Below are positions 44,229 through 53,958 of a DNA stretch of 64,000 bases, piece by piece. The stretch comes from Bacilli bacterium. GTDB taxonomy: Bacteria > Bacillota_I > Bacilli_A > RFN20 > CAG-826. Below the pieces are notes generated by a model, which made no database searches, was not told the origin of the DNA, and worked only from the letters and a program-made list of their open reading frames with translations. The position numbers and the translations under genes are program-made. The first letter of the stretch is position 1. Each line of letters starts with the position of its first letter. Location of the stretch: assembly GCA_017445245.1 (NCBI GenBank), contig JAFSUM010000014.1, positions 59,366 to 123,365 of the forward strand, in the 5' to 3' direction.

Positions 44229-47200
44229 ATGAAACCTATTAATACACACCGTATTTTGTGCGCCGCGATCGCACTACTTCTTTCCGCTTGCGGCGGAGGC
44301 GGATCCACTCTCGCCAGTTCCTCGGAAGGGACGAGTAGTTCCTCTTCACGCTCTTCCGCAAATCCATCTTCGGAGGCGCCTTCTAGCGAATCGTCGAACC
44401 AGGACACGTCAGTTGCCAGCTCGCATTCGCACGAGGGAAGCTCTTCTTCCGAACATAGCCACGAGCATTCGGAGAGCCATGAACATTCGGAGAGCCATGA
44501 ACATTCCCACCCCTCGGAGCATTCGGAACAATCGGATAGCCATGCCGTAACCGAGCATCAGCCTTCCGTGCCTAGCAGCGAAGATCCTTCGATTTATAGC
44601 AGCGAAGATCCAAGCGTCCCCGACGAATCCTCCGAACCCGAAGAATCGTCCGTCCACGAACACACGTGGAGCACGGATTGGGATCACGATGAAAACGGCC
44701 ACTGGCATAACGCGACCTGCGGATGCGAGGAAATCGCCGATTACGCTTCGCACGATTTCGCCTCGATCGTCCATAATCCCACCTTTGAAGAGGGTGGTTA
44801 TACTGAATTCAAGTGCAAGGTCTGCGGCTACTCTTACGAAGGTGACTTCACCGATCCCCTAGAGCATAACTATTCCTCCGAATGGAGTCATGACGAAGAA
44901 AAGCACTGGCATGCCTGCACCGACGCCGGATACGAAGACGAACGCGTCGATGAAGCAGACCACATCTATGGCGAATGGATCACCGACGAAGAAGCCATGA
45001 TGGACGTCCCTGGCAAAGCCCACCGCGTCTGCGCCGTCTGCGACTATGTCCAAGAAGATATCATCCCCGCCCTTCCCCACGTCCATGACGTCGATTGGGA
45101 ATATAGCGAGATCTTCGTCCCGGGCAGCAGCAGCACCGGCGATGCCACCTTTACGGCGGCGCGCCATGGCGTTTGCTCCCTCTGCCAAGAAGAAGTCGTC
45201 GAAGAGCTCAATTGGCATAATAGCGAAGCCGTCACCATCCCCCTCGACGAATACGACGAAATCATCCACCGCACTTCCATTCCCACCTACAACTACTATT
45301 TGGAAAACGTGGGCACCATGAGCTATTCCTCCTCGGGCCAGTCCACCACCAATAACACCGAAGTGGCCACCGCGGAAGGTTCCGCCCACCGCGTCATCGA
45401 AGCCAAGGTCGCCGAATACACCCTCGACGCGGCCCATATCCGCTCCCTCGCCGGCAGCCAGTCCATCACCATCCAGGGCTTCCGCGCCCCCGGCGAAAAG
45501 AGCTTCCGCTACTTTGTCATCGGCTTCTTGGCCTCGGGCCGCCAGACTATCTACACGGCCAACTGGTTCGGTGTCGCCACGCTACGCATGTACCAGTCCC
45601 AGACCTCCTCTTCCTTATACATGAGCACGGGCATGGTCTATTTCCTCCGCACGGCCGACGAATTTAACGCCATGGTCAGTAGCATGACCGGCGTCGGTTC
45701 GATCACCCTCAAAGAAGACCTCTCGTTCTATCCCAATTACGAACACGACACAAACAGCCACTGGCGGAACGCCATCGTCCCATGGGGTGACTTCCGCGAC
45801 GACGAAGCGCCGCATAGCTTCTCCTCCGAGGTCATCGACCCGACCTTCGAGACGAAAGGCTTTACCGTCCATACCTGCGACGTCTGCGGGTATCAATACA
45901 CTTCCGACTTTGTCGACCCGCTCGAACATAGTTATTCCGAAACCTATAGTTACGACGAAAGCGAGCATTGGCGCGCTTGCATCGACTCAGGTTACGAAGG
46001 CGAATACATCGACCGCGCCGCCCACGACTATGGCGAATGGGACATCGTCGAAGCGGCGGCGATGGACGTCCCCGGTCTAAAGAAACACACCTGCGAAACC
46101 TGCGGCTACGTCGAAGAAGAAGTCATCCCCGCCCTTCCCCACGTCCATAGTTACGAAGACACCTGGAGCGCCGACGAAACGCACCACTGGCACGCTGCGA
46201 CCTGTATCCACGCCGGCACCGAAAAAGGCGACTATGCCGAACACGATTTCGACAGTGGTACCATCACTCCTCCCACCACGACCGAAAAGGGCTACACCAC
46301 CTATACCTGCCAGACCTGCGGTTATTCTTACGTCGACCCCAATAGTTACACCGAAGCCCTCTACGATAGCCAAGTCGGCGACTTCACCTTCGAGTACAAC
46401 TCCTATTACGAAACCTACGCCATCAGCAGCTATACCGGTGACGCGAAAGACGTCTACCTGCCGCGCGAATATGACGGCCACCCCGTCGATTCGATGCTCT
46501 CCAACGACGTTTTCAAGAACATGACGAACATCGAGCACGTCTACGTCCCCGATACTTATAAGTCCCTCGATTTCAGCTACGGATTCCGTGGTTGCACGAG
46601 CCTCGAAGCGATCGTCATCGATCCCAATAACGCCTCCTTCGTTTCCGAAGGGCCAGCCGTCTACACCAAAAACCTGGATACGCTCAAATTCGTCTGCCAG
46701 AAGGCAACGGGCGAACTCGCGTTGCCCGAAGGCCTGGTGACCGTGGATAGTTTCTCCAGCCAAACCGGTGTCACGTCCCTCGTGGTTCCCTCGACATTAG
46801 AAACGTTCAACACCTCCATCTTGGGCGGCAGCAACTTCCCGAACCTCGCCGAGATTTCGGTCGCCGAAGGGAACTCCTCGCTTTCGACCGTCGGCAACAT
46901 CTTGTTCGACAAAGGCCAGACCACGATTCTCTTCGTCCCCAAAATGATCGAAGGCGAAATCACGCTTCCCGCGACCGTCACCGACATCGGAAACAAACTA
47001 TCCAGCCTGCAGAAGGTCACCAAAATCGACCTCTCCTCCTCCGCCGTCACGACCCTAGGCTATGGCGCGTTCCAGAATAACGCGGCCAGCGAAATCCGCT
47101 TGCCCGATACGCTGGAAGTCATCGGTGCCTACGCCTTTGGCAACATGAAGAAGCTGACGAGCCTCGTCATCCCCGAAGGTACCACCACCCTCTACGGTTA

Positions 47201-48653
47201 CGCCTTCTCGGGATCCAACTTGGAAAGTCTCTCCCTCCCCGCGACCCTCACGACCATCGATACCTACGCCTTCTCCAGCATGTCGAAACTCGCGGAAATC
47301 AGCATGAAGGAAGGCAACCCGAACTACACCGTCTATGGTGGTCTGCTCTACGATAGCGGCTTCACCCAAATCATCTGCGCCCCGTCCCAATATGCGGGCG
47401 AAGTCATCATTCCCGACACCATCACCGACATCGGCACCAAGTTCCAGTCGCTTTCCAAAGTGACCCGCATCGTCGTCCCCGACAGCGTCACCGCCCTCGG
47501 AGCCAGTGCCTTCAGCGGTTGCTATAGCCTAAGGGAACTCGTCCTCGGTGCGGGCATCGAAACGATCGCGAACACCGCCTTCCCCTCTTACCAGTCCGCC
47601 CTTTCGAGCATCATCGTCAGCGACGCCAACCCGCACTACACCGCCTACGATGGCGCCCTCTATAACAAGGAACTGACGACCCTCATCCTCGTTCCGATGG
47701 GTTATACCGGACGCTTCGTCTTGCCTGAATCGGTCACGACGCTAGCCAATAACGATGTCTTCCGCATGCGCCCCTACATCTACTCCATCCAACTCAACGC
47801 CAACATCACCGATCTGACCGCGGATAGCTTCTACCAGTGCAACTACCTCCGCGAAATCATCAACCCTGGCAACTGTCCCATCACGAAACCGAGCTCCAGT
47901 TCCTGGACGGTCTACGCCTCCATCGATGACGTCACCACCGTCTCCGACGAAAACGACTTCATCTACACCGACGGCACAAAGGCCACCTTGGCCGGCTACG
48001 CCGGAAGGAACCTCGACATCGTCGTCCCCGAAGGCGTCACCAAGATCGGCGACAGCGCCTTCTTCGGCCTTCCCATCCACTCTCTCACCTTCGCCGACTC
48101 CGTCAGGGATACCGGTGAGCGCATCTGCCAAAACTGCAAAGAGCTGGTCTCGGTTCACTTCGGCGCCGAGCTCATCCGCGTTTGGCAGCTCGCCTTCTAT
48201 GGCTGCGAAAATCTCAAGACCGTGAACCTCGACGCGCCGAAACTCTATTGGCTCTCCGACTCCGTCTTCTATAACACAGGCCTAGAAGAAGTCGAAATCA
48301 CCTCCAAGTTCACCTTGCTCGGCTCCTCCATCTTCTCCGGATGCAAGCAGCTTAAAAAAGCCATCTTCCGCCCCACCTGCTACAAGGCGGAAAAACCGTG
48401 GGAGACATCGGGAAGCTTCGGCGACCGCATGTTCGCGGAATGCCCCAATCTCGAAGAGCTCACCATCGGCTGTACCTTCGAATCCACCTACAGGCTAGGC
48501 TACTTCGCCCTCTACTGCACGAGTCTAGAAACCGTCTATTATGACGGCACGATAGAACAGTTCGAGTTGCTCCAGGGCGACCGCTGGGCCAACAGCACCA
48601 AAGTCACCGTCGTCCACTGCAGCGATGGCGATCTCCCCATCACCCACTCCTAA
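44229..48653 (+). CDS. 1474-aa surface lipoprotein: His/Ser linker, CxxC/His modules and BspA-type LRRs
   Basis: A signal peptide with lipobox LSAC (Cys about residue 18) is followed by a Ser/His/Glu linker (about 25-125) containing repeated HEHSES units. About residues 135-700 hold repeated modules with HxW...HWHxxxC, CxxCGY and CxxCxY motifs, each a plausible zinc site, interrupted by a ~180-residue domain without Cys pairs. From about 725 to the end come some fifteen LRR_5/BspA repeats, alternating IxLPxTL and AFxxxxxL patterns. The start at 44229 has AGGGGG upstream. LRRs suggest adhesion or substrate binding. The divergent zinc-chaperone gene suggests a zinc-linked role, which is inference. 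An 18-bp tandem DNA repeat in the linker may vary in copy number. Confidence 0.85.
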   Translation: MKPINTHRILCAAIALLLSACGGGGSTLASSSEGTSSSSSRSSANPSSEAPSSESSNQDTSVASSHSHEGSSSSEHSHEHSESHEHSESHEHSHPSEHSEQSDSHAVTEHQPSVPSSEDPSIYSSEDPSVPDESSEPEESSVHEHTWSTDWDHDENGHWHNATCGCEEIADYASHDFASIVHNPTFEEGGYTEFKCKVCGYSYEGDFTDPLEHNYSSEWSHDEEKHWHACTDAGYEDERVDEADHIYGEWITDEEAMMDVPGKAHRVCAVCDYVQEDIIPALPHVHDVDWEYSEIFVPGSSSTGDATFTAARHGVCSLCQEEVVEELNWHNSEAVTIPLDEYDEIIHRTSIPTYNYYLENVGTMSYSSSGQSTTNNTEVATAEGSAHRVIEAKVAEYTLDAAHIRSLAGSQSITIQGFRAPGEKSFRYFVIGFLASGRQTIYTANWFGVATLRMYQSQTSSSLYMSTGMVYFLRTADEFNAMVSSMTGVGSITLKEDLSFYPNYEHDTNSHWRNAIVPWGDFRDDEAPHSFSSEVIDPTFETKGFTVHTCDVCGYQYTSDFVDPLEHSYSETYSYDESEHWRACIDSGYEGEYIDRAAHDYGEWDIVEAAAMDVPGLKKHTCETCGYVEEEVIPALPHVHSYEDTWSADETHHWHAATCIHAGTEKGDYAEHDFDSGTITPPTTTEKGYTTYTCQTCGYSYVDPNSYTEALYDSQVGDFTFEYNSYYETYAISSYTGDAKDVYLPREYDGHPVDSMLSNDVFKNMTNIEHVYVPDTYKSLDFSYGFRGCTSLEAIVIDPNNASFVSEGPAVYTKNLDTLKFVCQKATGELALPEGLVTVDSFSSQTGVTSLVVPSTLETFNTSILGGSNFPNLAEISVAEGNSSLSTVGNILFDKGQTTILFVPKMIEGEITLPATVTDIGNKLSSLQKVTKIDLSSSAVTTLGYGAFQNNAASEIRLPDTLEVIGAYAFGNMKKLTSLVIPEGTTTLYGYAFSGSNLESLSLPATLTTIDTYAFSSMSKLAEISMKEGNPNYTVYGGLLYDSGFTQIICAPSQYAGEVIIPDTITDIGTKFQSLSKVTRIVVPDSVTALGASAFSGCYSLRELVLGAGIETIANTAFPSYQSALSSIIVSDANPHYTAYDGALYNKELTTLILVPMGYTGRFVLPESVTTLANNDVFRMRPYIYSIQLNANITDLTADSFYQCNYLREIINPGNCPITKPSSSSWTVYASIDDVTTVSDENDFIYTDGTKATLAGYAGRNLDIVVPEGVTKIGDSAFFGLPIHSLTFADSVRDTGERICQNCKELVSVHFGAELIRVWQLAFYGCENLKTVNLDAPKLYWLSDSVFYNTGLEEVEITSKFTLLGSSIFSGCKQLKKAIFRPTCYKAEKPWETSGSFGDRMFAECPNLEELTIGCTFESTYRLGYFALYCTSLETVYYDGTIEQFELLQGDRWANSTKVTVVHCSDGDLPITHS
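44464..44505 (+). repeat. 18-bp tandem repeat inside the His-rich linker
   Basis: Unit CATTCGGAGAGCCATGAA occurs twice plus a partial copy, encoding HSESHE repeats. In-frame length variation would change only the linker. Confidence 0.7.
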
Positions 48654-48672
48654 TCTTCATAGCCAATGAAAG

Positions 48673-48703
48673 GCGTCACCTCGCGGTGGCGCTTTTCTTT
48701 CTT
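48673..48703 (+). terminator. Intrinsic terminator of the LRR lipoprotein gene
   Basis: GCGTCACC/GGTGGCGC with a TCGC loop, then TTTTCTTTC. Between it and the tRNA-Leu terminator (48704-48911) I see no gene, only weak hairpins. Confidence 0.85.
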
Positions 48704-48911
48704 CGAGAAGTGGCGGATTTGCGGATTTGGCAAAGCGGGACTTTTCCCCGCACTTCGATGGACCCCACGGTTTCCCCTTCGCCCGCTAAAAATACTTAGG
48801 CAAAAGTCGGATTCAAGCCCCCACTCACTCGGGCACAGCAATCAGCACTAATTAGACACAACGTTTCTTTTCTCCAAAGGAACGAAAAACATCTAGTTTT
48901 CACTACCTATC

Positions 48912-48940
48912 AAAAAACTCTCGAGACAGAGTATCGAGAG
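48912..48940 (-). terminator. Intrinsic terminator of tRNA-Leu (CAA)
   Basis: CTCTCGA/TCGAGAG stem on the minus strand followed by T6. Confidence 0.8.
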
Positions 48941-48956
48941 CACTGCTTGAATCATT

Positions 48957-49044
48957 TGGTGCCCAAGGCGGGACTCGAACCCGCACGGACTCATCATCCA
49001 GCGGATTTTGAGTCCGCCGCGTCTACCAATTCCACCACTCGGGC
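48957..49044 (-). tRNA. tRNA-Leu (CAA)
   Basis: Class II tRNA with a long variable arm. Acceptor GCCCGAG/CTTGGGC, anticodon loop CTCAAAA (anticodon CAA), encoded CCA. Confidence 0.95.
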
Positions 49045-49065
49045 AGCACCGTTCGTGCGGCTCAT

Positions 49066-49094
49066 ATTATAAGGATTGGTCCCATGGGGTTCAA
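49066..49094 (-). promoter_or_regulatory. tRNA-Leu promoter
   Basis: -35 TTGAAC (49094-49089), 17-nt spacer, -10 TATAAT (49071-49066) on the minus strand. Confidence 0.85.
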
Positions 49095-49165
49095 CAACAA
49101 ACGAAAAGCGCCCTTTTTCATCGCTGCCAATAGGCAAAAACCCGTTTATGGGTTAACCTTTTCTT

Positions 49166-50899
49166 ATGAAAAGCAGGCTCTTCGTCCTCTTGTTGTTGCC
49201 CCTATCGCTATCCTCATGCGGTGGGAGTTCTATCGTAGAGTATTCCTTCAAGACCTACGAAAAGAGGACCTTGGACATTCATTATTCCGATGCCCTTTTC
49301 GACAAGCCGTCCACCACCGCCGACGTCCGCCTTGCTAGCACAGCCATGTCGATGGCTTTTCTCGCTGGCGCTTGGGAGGACCAAGAAGTCGGGCCAACCT
49401 ATTACATCCATCAGTTTTATGAAAAGGCAGGCATGGAGAAGGAATTCTTCGCGAACTATGATCACCGGGCCACGCCTGGCGAGGTAGCATATAGCTTAGC
49501 CAGCAAAAAGCTCACAAGCGGCAAGAATCTAATTTGGGGCGCGATCCGCAGCGATTTCTACTATGGCGAATGGGCCGATAACTTCAATATCGGCCTAGAA
49601 GGAGACGTTTATGGTTTCCGCGTCCCCGCCGAAAAGGTTTATGGGCAAATCAAGCAATACGTCATCGATAATGCAATCGCGGGCGAGACAGTCATCTATC
49701 TCTGTGGGCTTTCCCGCGGAGCATCGGTCGCCACCCTCGTCGGCGGCATGATCGACGACGATATCGCAAACGGAGTTACCTATGGGCAAGCCTCCATCTC
49801 TTTCGAAAACACTTATGTCTACGGCATCGAGACCCCTGCTCCTTCGCTTAAAACCGATTACGGTCACGCCCGTTACCAAAACATTCATAACTACTTCAAC
49901 ACCAATGACTTGCTCGCCTATTTGCCTTGGCGTAGCTGGGGGTTCCATACACTTGGCCAAAACCATTATTATTCCGACCGCCTTACCGACATCCGTTATT
50001 CCGAACGGCGGAATCGTCTTATCGAAGTGATGAAGAAGACAGGCGGGGAAACTTTCTCCTATCCCGATGCCGTCCTCGTCAATCCTTCTGATTCGAAAAC
50101 GGACGCCTATCCTTCCTATGGCCGGCAGGGAAACCTCCTCATCAATGCGGATGATCCACCTTGGATTGCCTCACGGCAAGAATACGTCGAGAAATACCAG
50201 GACGCGATGATGTGGCTGGCTACCTTTATCTTCGACGATGAGCGTTCCATCTACCTTGGGGATACGTTTAAATCACACATGATTTCCTTTTTGGGCAAGA
50301 GGAGGGAATTGACTTCTGCCATCGATGCATTACGCGAAAAAGACTACGATTCCTTGCAGAATATCGTTCTATCCGTCTGCGACGAAATCATTGAAGATGA
50401 CGGCAAAACCCACGCCATTTTACTCGACATCTTCGTTCACTGCGCCCCTTTGCTCGAGCTAGGCTCAGACCTTTTAATCGCCCAAGGCGAAGACTTTAAT
50501 CCCCTTAGCCTTATGACCTTGATGAGCCCGATGATGGTCTTCCACCGCAGTTCCGTCACCGGGTGGCTATTTGCCTTCGACGGAAACCATGGCTACGAAC
50601 TCGACGAAGAAGGTATCAATGACGGCTCTTATTACCGTCTTGAAGTCAGAGGTCTCACCGCCTTCACCCTTTCCCTAAAAGGCGGGGAGAAACTCTTTGA
50701 AGCCTCCGGGCGAGAAATCGTCTCTTCCTCCTTATCGGCCGAAATCCGTAACGGCATCCTGTCGCTTTACTTACCCAAAAACGGCCAATACGAATATGAG
50801 GCCGCGTCCATCAGTTATCTTTCCCTTTACGAGGTCGAACCGGTCACGTGTAAGGAAAAGACAGTAAAAGCCTCCATGCCGTTAACGGGCACGATCTAA
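49166..50899 (+). CDS. Lipase class 3-like lipoprotein
   Basis: 577 aa. Signal peptide with lipobox LSSC (Cys about residue 18, then GGSS). The nucleophile elbow GLSRG (about residues 183-187, after VIYLC) is the GxSxG of an alpha/beta hydrolase. The following IHNYFNTNDLLAYLP (about 238-252) is the typical lipase-3 region carrying the acid residue, with WGF behind it and a His in GFHTLGQNHYY. The substrate is unknown: lipid, ester or peptidoglycan decoration. The C-terminal ~120 residues form a separate beta-rich domain. No clear Shine-Dalgarno sequence is present. Confidence 0.75.
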   Translation: MKSRLFVLLLLPLSLSSCGGSSIVEYSFKTYEKRTLDIHYSDALFDKPSTTADVRLASTAMSMAFLAGAWEDQEVGPTYYIHQFYEKAGMEKEFFANYDHRATPGEVAYSLASKKLTSGKNLIWGAIRSDFYYGEWADNFNIGLEGDVYGFRVPAEKVYGQIKQYVIDNAIAGETVIYLCGLSRGASVATLVGGMIDDDIANGVTYGQASISFENTYVYGIETPAPSLKTDYGHARYQNIHNYFNTNDLLAYLPWRSWGFHTLGQNHYYSDRLTDIRYSERRNRLIEVMKKTGGETFSYPDAVLVNPSDSKTDAYPSYGRQGNLLINADDPPWIASRQEYVEKYQDAMMWLATFIFDDERSIYLGDTFKSHMISFLGKRRELTSAIDALREKDYDSLQNIVLSVCDEIIEDDGKTHAILLDIFVHCAPLLELGSDLLIAQGEDFNPLSLMTLMSPMMVFHRSSVTGWLFAFDGNHGYELDEEGINDGSYYRLEVRGLTAFTLSLKGGEKLFEASGREIVSSSLSAEIRNGILSLYLPKNGQYEYEAASISYLSLYEVEPVTCKEKTVKASMPLTGTI

Positions 50900-50946
50900 G
50901 CCTTTATTCTCTTTTCCTATTCGCACGTATATCGCATAATACGCCC

Positions 50947-52482
50947 GTGGCTATTCTCGACGTCAACAATCTCGAATTCAGTTACGGCGACAAGGACCTC
51001 TACCTCGGCGCCGAACTAAAACTGAACCCTGGCGAACATGCAGCCCTCGTTGGTATCAACGGGTGCGGCAAGTCGACGTTTTTGAAACTCGTTACCGGCG
51101 AGCTCCGCCCCGACAAAGGAACCGTCACCTGGCAACCTCACGTCACCTACGCCTATCTCGATCAAAATCGCGAGATCGACGGAAACCTTCGCCTCGACCA
51201 ATACCTCTATGGCGTCTACGCGGATCTCTTTGCCAAGGAAGCAGAAATGGAATCCCTCTACGCGAAAGCCGCGGAAGGCGAATACGGCTTCGAAAAACTC
51301 CTCGAGAGAGCCGCGAAGATCGGCGATCAGCTCGTCGAAGCCGATTTCTACGCTCTCCAATCCAAAGTCGGCGCGGTCATCGATGGCCTTGGCTTTCCCA
51401 AAAACACGTTGGATTATCCCTTAAGCAAACTCTCCCCCGGCATGAGAGAAAAGGCTTATCTAGCCAAGATGCTTCTAGAAGAAAAAGACGTGCTCATCAT
51501 GGACGAGCCGACCAACTTCCTCGACGTCGGGCAAGTCGCCTATCTCGTCCAATTCCTCAAAGCCTACCCCCACGCCTTCCTTCTCGTCTCCCATGACGAA
51601 TCTTTCCTAAAGCAAGTAGCCGACGTCGTCTTTTATCTTCGCGCAGGAAAAATCACCCGTTATAAGGGCAGCTTCGATCACTTTCTGGAACAAAAAGAAC
51701 TCGACCTCGCCCAAGCCGAGAAGAACTACATCGCCCAGCAGCGTTACATCAAAAAGGAAGAGCAATTCATCGCGGCTCATATCGTGCGTGCCACCAGCGC
51801 AAAGGCAGCCAAATCCCGCAGGGCAAGACTTGCCCATCTCGAACGTTTAGAAGCTCCCAGTAAAGAAGGAGGCGAAGTCCATTTCCGCTTCCCCTATTCC
51901 CGTGGGACAGGGCGTAATGTCCTCGAAGTCGAAAACCTCGAAATCGGTTATGAAGCGCCACTTCTCTCCCCGATAAGCCTCGAGATTCCAAGCGGTTCCA
52001 AAGTCGCCTTACTCGGTCATAACGGCGTAGGAAAAACCACGTTTATCCGCACGATTTTGTCGCAAATACCATCTCTTTCTGGAAACTTCCGCTTCCACGT
52101 CAATGCGGATACCCTCTATTTCGAACAGCAGGCAAACCTCGATTTATCGATGACGCCTTTCGATTACCTAAAGTCCTTCTATCCCGATTACGATAACGTC
52201 AAAATCCGTTCTGTCCTCGGTTCGGTCGGCGTGCGTGGCACGATCGCGATGCGTCCCTTAAGCGAATTGTCCGGAGGCGAAATCGCCAAGACGAAACTCG
52301 CTCCGTTAACGCAAGAGAAATCCAACTTCCTGATCCTCGACGAACCGACCAACCACCTCGACCAAAAAGCCAAGGATGCCCTCTTCGAAGCCATCGAGGA
52401 TTATCCGGGAACCGTCTTGCTCATCTGCCACGAAAAAGACTTCAGCGACGATCTCGTCGACTTTGAAATCCTCTTTAGCTAA
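50947..52482 (+). CDS. ABC-F family ATPase
   Basis: 511 aa with two ABC domains and no membrane segment. Walker A GINGCGKST (about residues 37-45) and GHNGVGKTT (about 358-366), signature LSPGM and LSGGE, and Walker B LIMDEPTNFLD and LILDEPTNHLD are present. The inter-domain linker (about 235-310) is charged and helical as in ribosome-binding ABC-F proteins. It is a translation factor or antibiotic-resistance type; the subclass is not assignable by eye. It starts with GTG, and CATAAT ends 6 nt before it, a leaderless candidate. The 3' end overlaps the LemA-like gene by 8 bp. Confidence 0.9.
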   Translation: MAILDVNNLEFSYGDKDLYLGAELKLNPGEHAALVGINGCGKSTFLKLVTGELRPDKGTVTWQPHVTYAYLDQNREIDGNLRLDQYLYGVYADLFAKEAEMESLYAKAAEGEYGFEKLLERAAKIGDQLVEADFYALQSKVGAVIDGLGFPKNTLDYPLSKLSPGMREKAYLAKMLLEEKDVLIMDEPTNFLDVGQVAYLVQFLKAYPHAFLLVSHDESFLKQVADVVFYLRAGKITRYKGSFDHFLEQKELDLAQAEKNYIAQQRYIKKEEQFIAAHIVRATSAKAAKSRRARLAHLERLEAPSKEGGEVHFRFPYSRGTGRNVLEVENLEIGYEAPLLSPISLEIPSGSKVALLGHNGVGKTTFIRTILSQIPSLSGNFRFHVNADTLYFEQQANLDLSMTPFDYLKSFYPDYDNVKIRSVLGSVGVRGTIAMRPLSELSGGEIAKTKLAPLTQEKSNFLILDEPTNHLDQKAKDALFEAIEDYPGTVLLICHEKDFSDDLVDFEILFS

Positions 52483-53002
52483 TCAATTCTTTTTTGCGGT
52501 GCCCGAAAAGCCAACCGATCCAGGCGACGGTGGGGATTTTGATCCAGTAGTTATAGGCGGAGACGTCTCCGTTATAAAGCAAACAGGCGGTGCGGAAGTT
52601 CCGTTCCAAGTCGTCTAGAAGGGCCAAGTCGGTCTTTAACCGTTCTTGTCCCGCGCCGGTATAACGGCCGCTTTGGGCGATAAAACGCAGGCACGTCGAA
52701 GCCCCTTTGACCGCAAGAATCGCCTTGCGGACTTCTTCTTCCTTTGGAATGAAATCGACGCCAAGCAAACCTCGGCACGCCTCGATTTCGCTATCGGTTA
52801 GGACGATGCCGCCCTTCTCATAGAGAGCCTGCATGTCGTTAAGAGCACTCGCACGTTCGAGCAAAAGGACGTTAAGGCCCTTGAGCCTCTTTTTGATCTT
52901 GTTCTTGAATTCACGCATCTGGCCCAAGACATAAACGACGATCGCTAGATATGCGAAGGCGACGAAGACCAGGATGAGCAGGATGATCTGGTAAGCTTCC
53001 AC
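52475..53002 (-). CDS. LemA-like membrane protein
   Basis: 175 aa. One N-terminal membrane helix (about residues 6-27), then a helical cytoplasmic domain. The C-terminal pattern YNGDVSAYNYWIKIPTVAWIGWLFG (only its family features YN..V..YN...P are decisive) matches LemA proteins, though the protein is diverged in the middle. Function of LemA proteins is unknown. It starts with GTG and TAGAAT lies 7 nt upstream with no Shine-Dalgarno sequence. Divergent from the HAD gene (107 bp), convergent with ABC-F. Confidence 0.65.
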   Translation of the reverse strand: MEAYQIILLILVFVAFAYLAIVVYVLGQMREFKNKIKKRLKGLNVLLLERASALNDMQALYEKGGIVLTDSEIEACRGLLGVDFIPKEEEVRKAILAVKGASTCLRFIAQSGRYTGAGQERLKTDLALLDDLERNFRTACLLYNGDVSAYNYWIKIPTVAWIGWLFGHRKKELIS

Positions 53003-53109
53003 GCCTGATATTCTAGCAAAGCGAACCGGAAATGAATCACGAAACGATTTCGATGTGCAGTTTTCGCATACCTGTGGCGCGTAGGCGCGAAGTTAGTATA
53101 ATAGTTGGC

Positions 53110-53946
53110 ATGAGCAAGAAACCTATCGTCGCCATCCTTTACGATTTCGACTCCACCCTCTCCCCGACCGACATGCAGGCCTATGGTTTCATTCCCGCGA
53201 TGGGCATGACCCCGGCCGAGTTTTGGGGCCGCACCGGCGAGTTCTCCAAACGGACGGGATGCGAAAAGATCCTTTCCTATCTCTACACCATGCGGGAAGT
53301 CTCGCGCGAGAAGGGCATCCCCTTCACCCGCGAATTCCTCTACGAATGCGGGAAGAACATCCAGTTTTACCCCGGCGTGACCACTTGGTTCCGCCGCATC
53401 AACGAATACGGCGCGAGCAAAGGCATCCAAGTCGAGCATTACCTCGTCTCCTCGGGAAACAAGGAAATCGTCGAAGGCTGCGCGATCGCCGGCGAATTCA
53501 AACAGCTTTATGGCTGCGAATACATCTTCGATCCCAAAACGGGCGAAGCCCTTTGGCCGAAGCTTGCCATCAACTACACCCAAAAGACGCAGTATTTCTA
53601 CCGTATCTCCAAGGGCGTCTATGACACTACCGACGACGATTCGGTCAACCAGAAGCAGACCGAGCGCCGCATTCCCTATCGCAATATCGTCTACATCGGC
53701 GATGGGATGACCGACGTTCCCTCGATGCTCATCGTCAAAAATAACGGTGGCCGTTCGATTGCCGTCTATCCTAAGGGCAGCGAAGAAAAAGGCGCCGCTC
53801 TCCATTCCGACGGACGCGTCAATTTTGCCGCGGTCGCGGATTATTCCGCCGGGAAGCGTCTGGAAAAGATCATGAAGCTCATCATCGATTCGGTCGCGGT
53901 CGGCGAACAGATCGACTACTTCGAAGGGCAGAACCCCGGCGACTAA
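53110..53946 (+). CDS. HAD-superfamily hydrolase
   Basis: 278 aa. Motif I DFDST (about residues 12-16, nucleophile and acid Asp), motif II in LVSSGN (about 114-119), a conserved Lys in the next segment and motif III GDGMTDVPS (about 197-205) show a complete HAD phosphatase. The long cap insertion after motif I fits phosphoserine-phosphatase-like members; the substrate is unknown. TATAAT ends 7 nt before the ATG with no Shine-Dalgarno sequence. It is the first gene of a tight four-gene run (12 bp to ispD). Confidence 0.85.
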   Translation: MSKKPIVAILYDFDSTLSPTDMQAYGFIPAMGMTPAEFWGRTGEFSKRTGCEKILSYLYTMREVSREKGIPFTREFLYECGKNIQFYPGVTTWFRRINEYGASKGIQVEHYLVSSGNKEIVEGCAIAGEFKQLYGCEYIFDPKTGEALWPKLAINYTQKTQYFYRISKGVYDTTDDDSVNQKQTERRIPYRNIVYIGDGMTDVPSMLIVKNNGGRSIAVYPKGSEEKGAALHSDGRVNFAAVADYSAGKRLEKIMKLIIDSVAVGEQIDYFEGQNPGD

Positions 53947-53958
53947 GGAAGGCTAAAC

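Noticed and set aside
48704..48911. Decayed tRNA-Leu copy (GCCCGAGTGAG near 48824-48838 on the minus strand)
   Set aside because: Only the first ~10 bases resemble the neighbouring tRNA; no arms or anticodon can be built, so it may be chance or a tiny recombination remnant.
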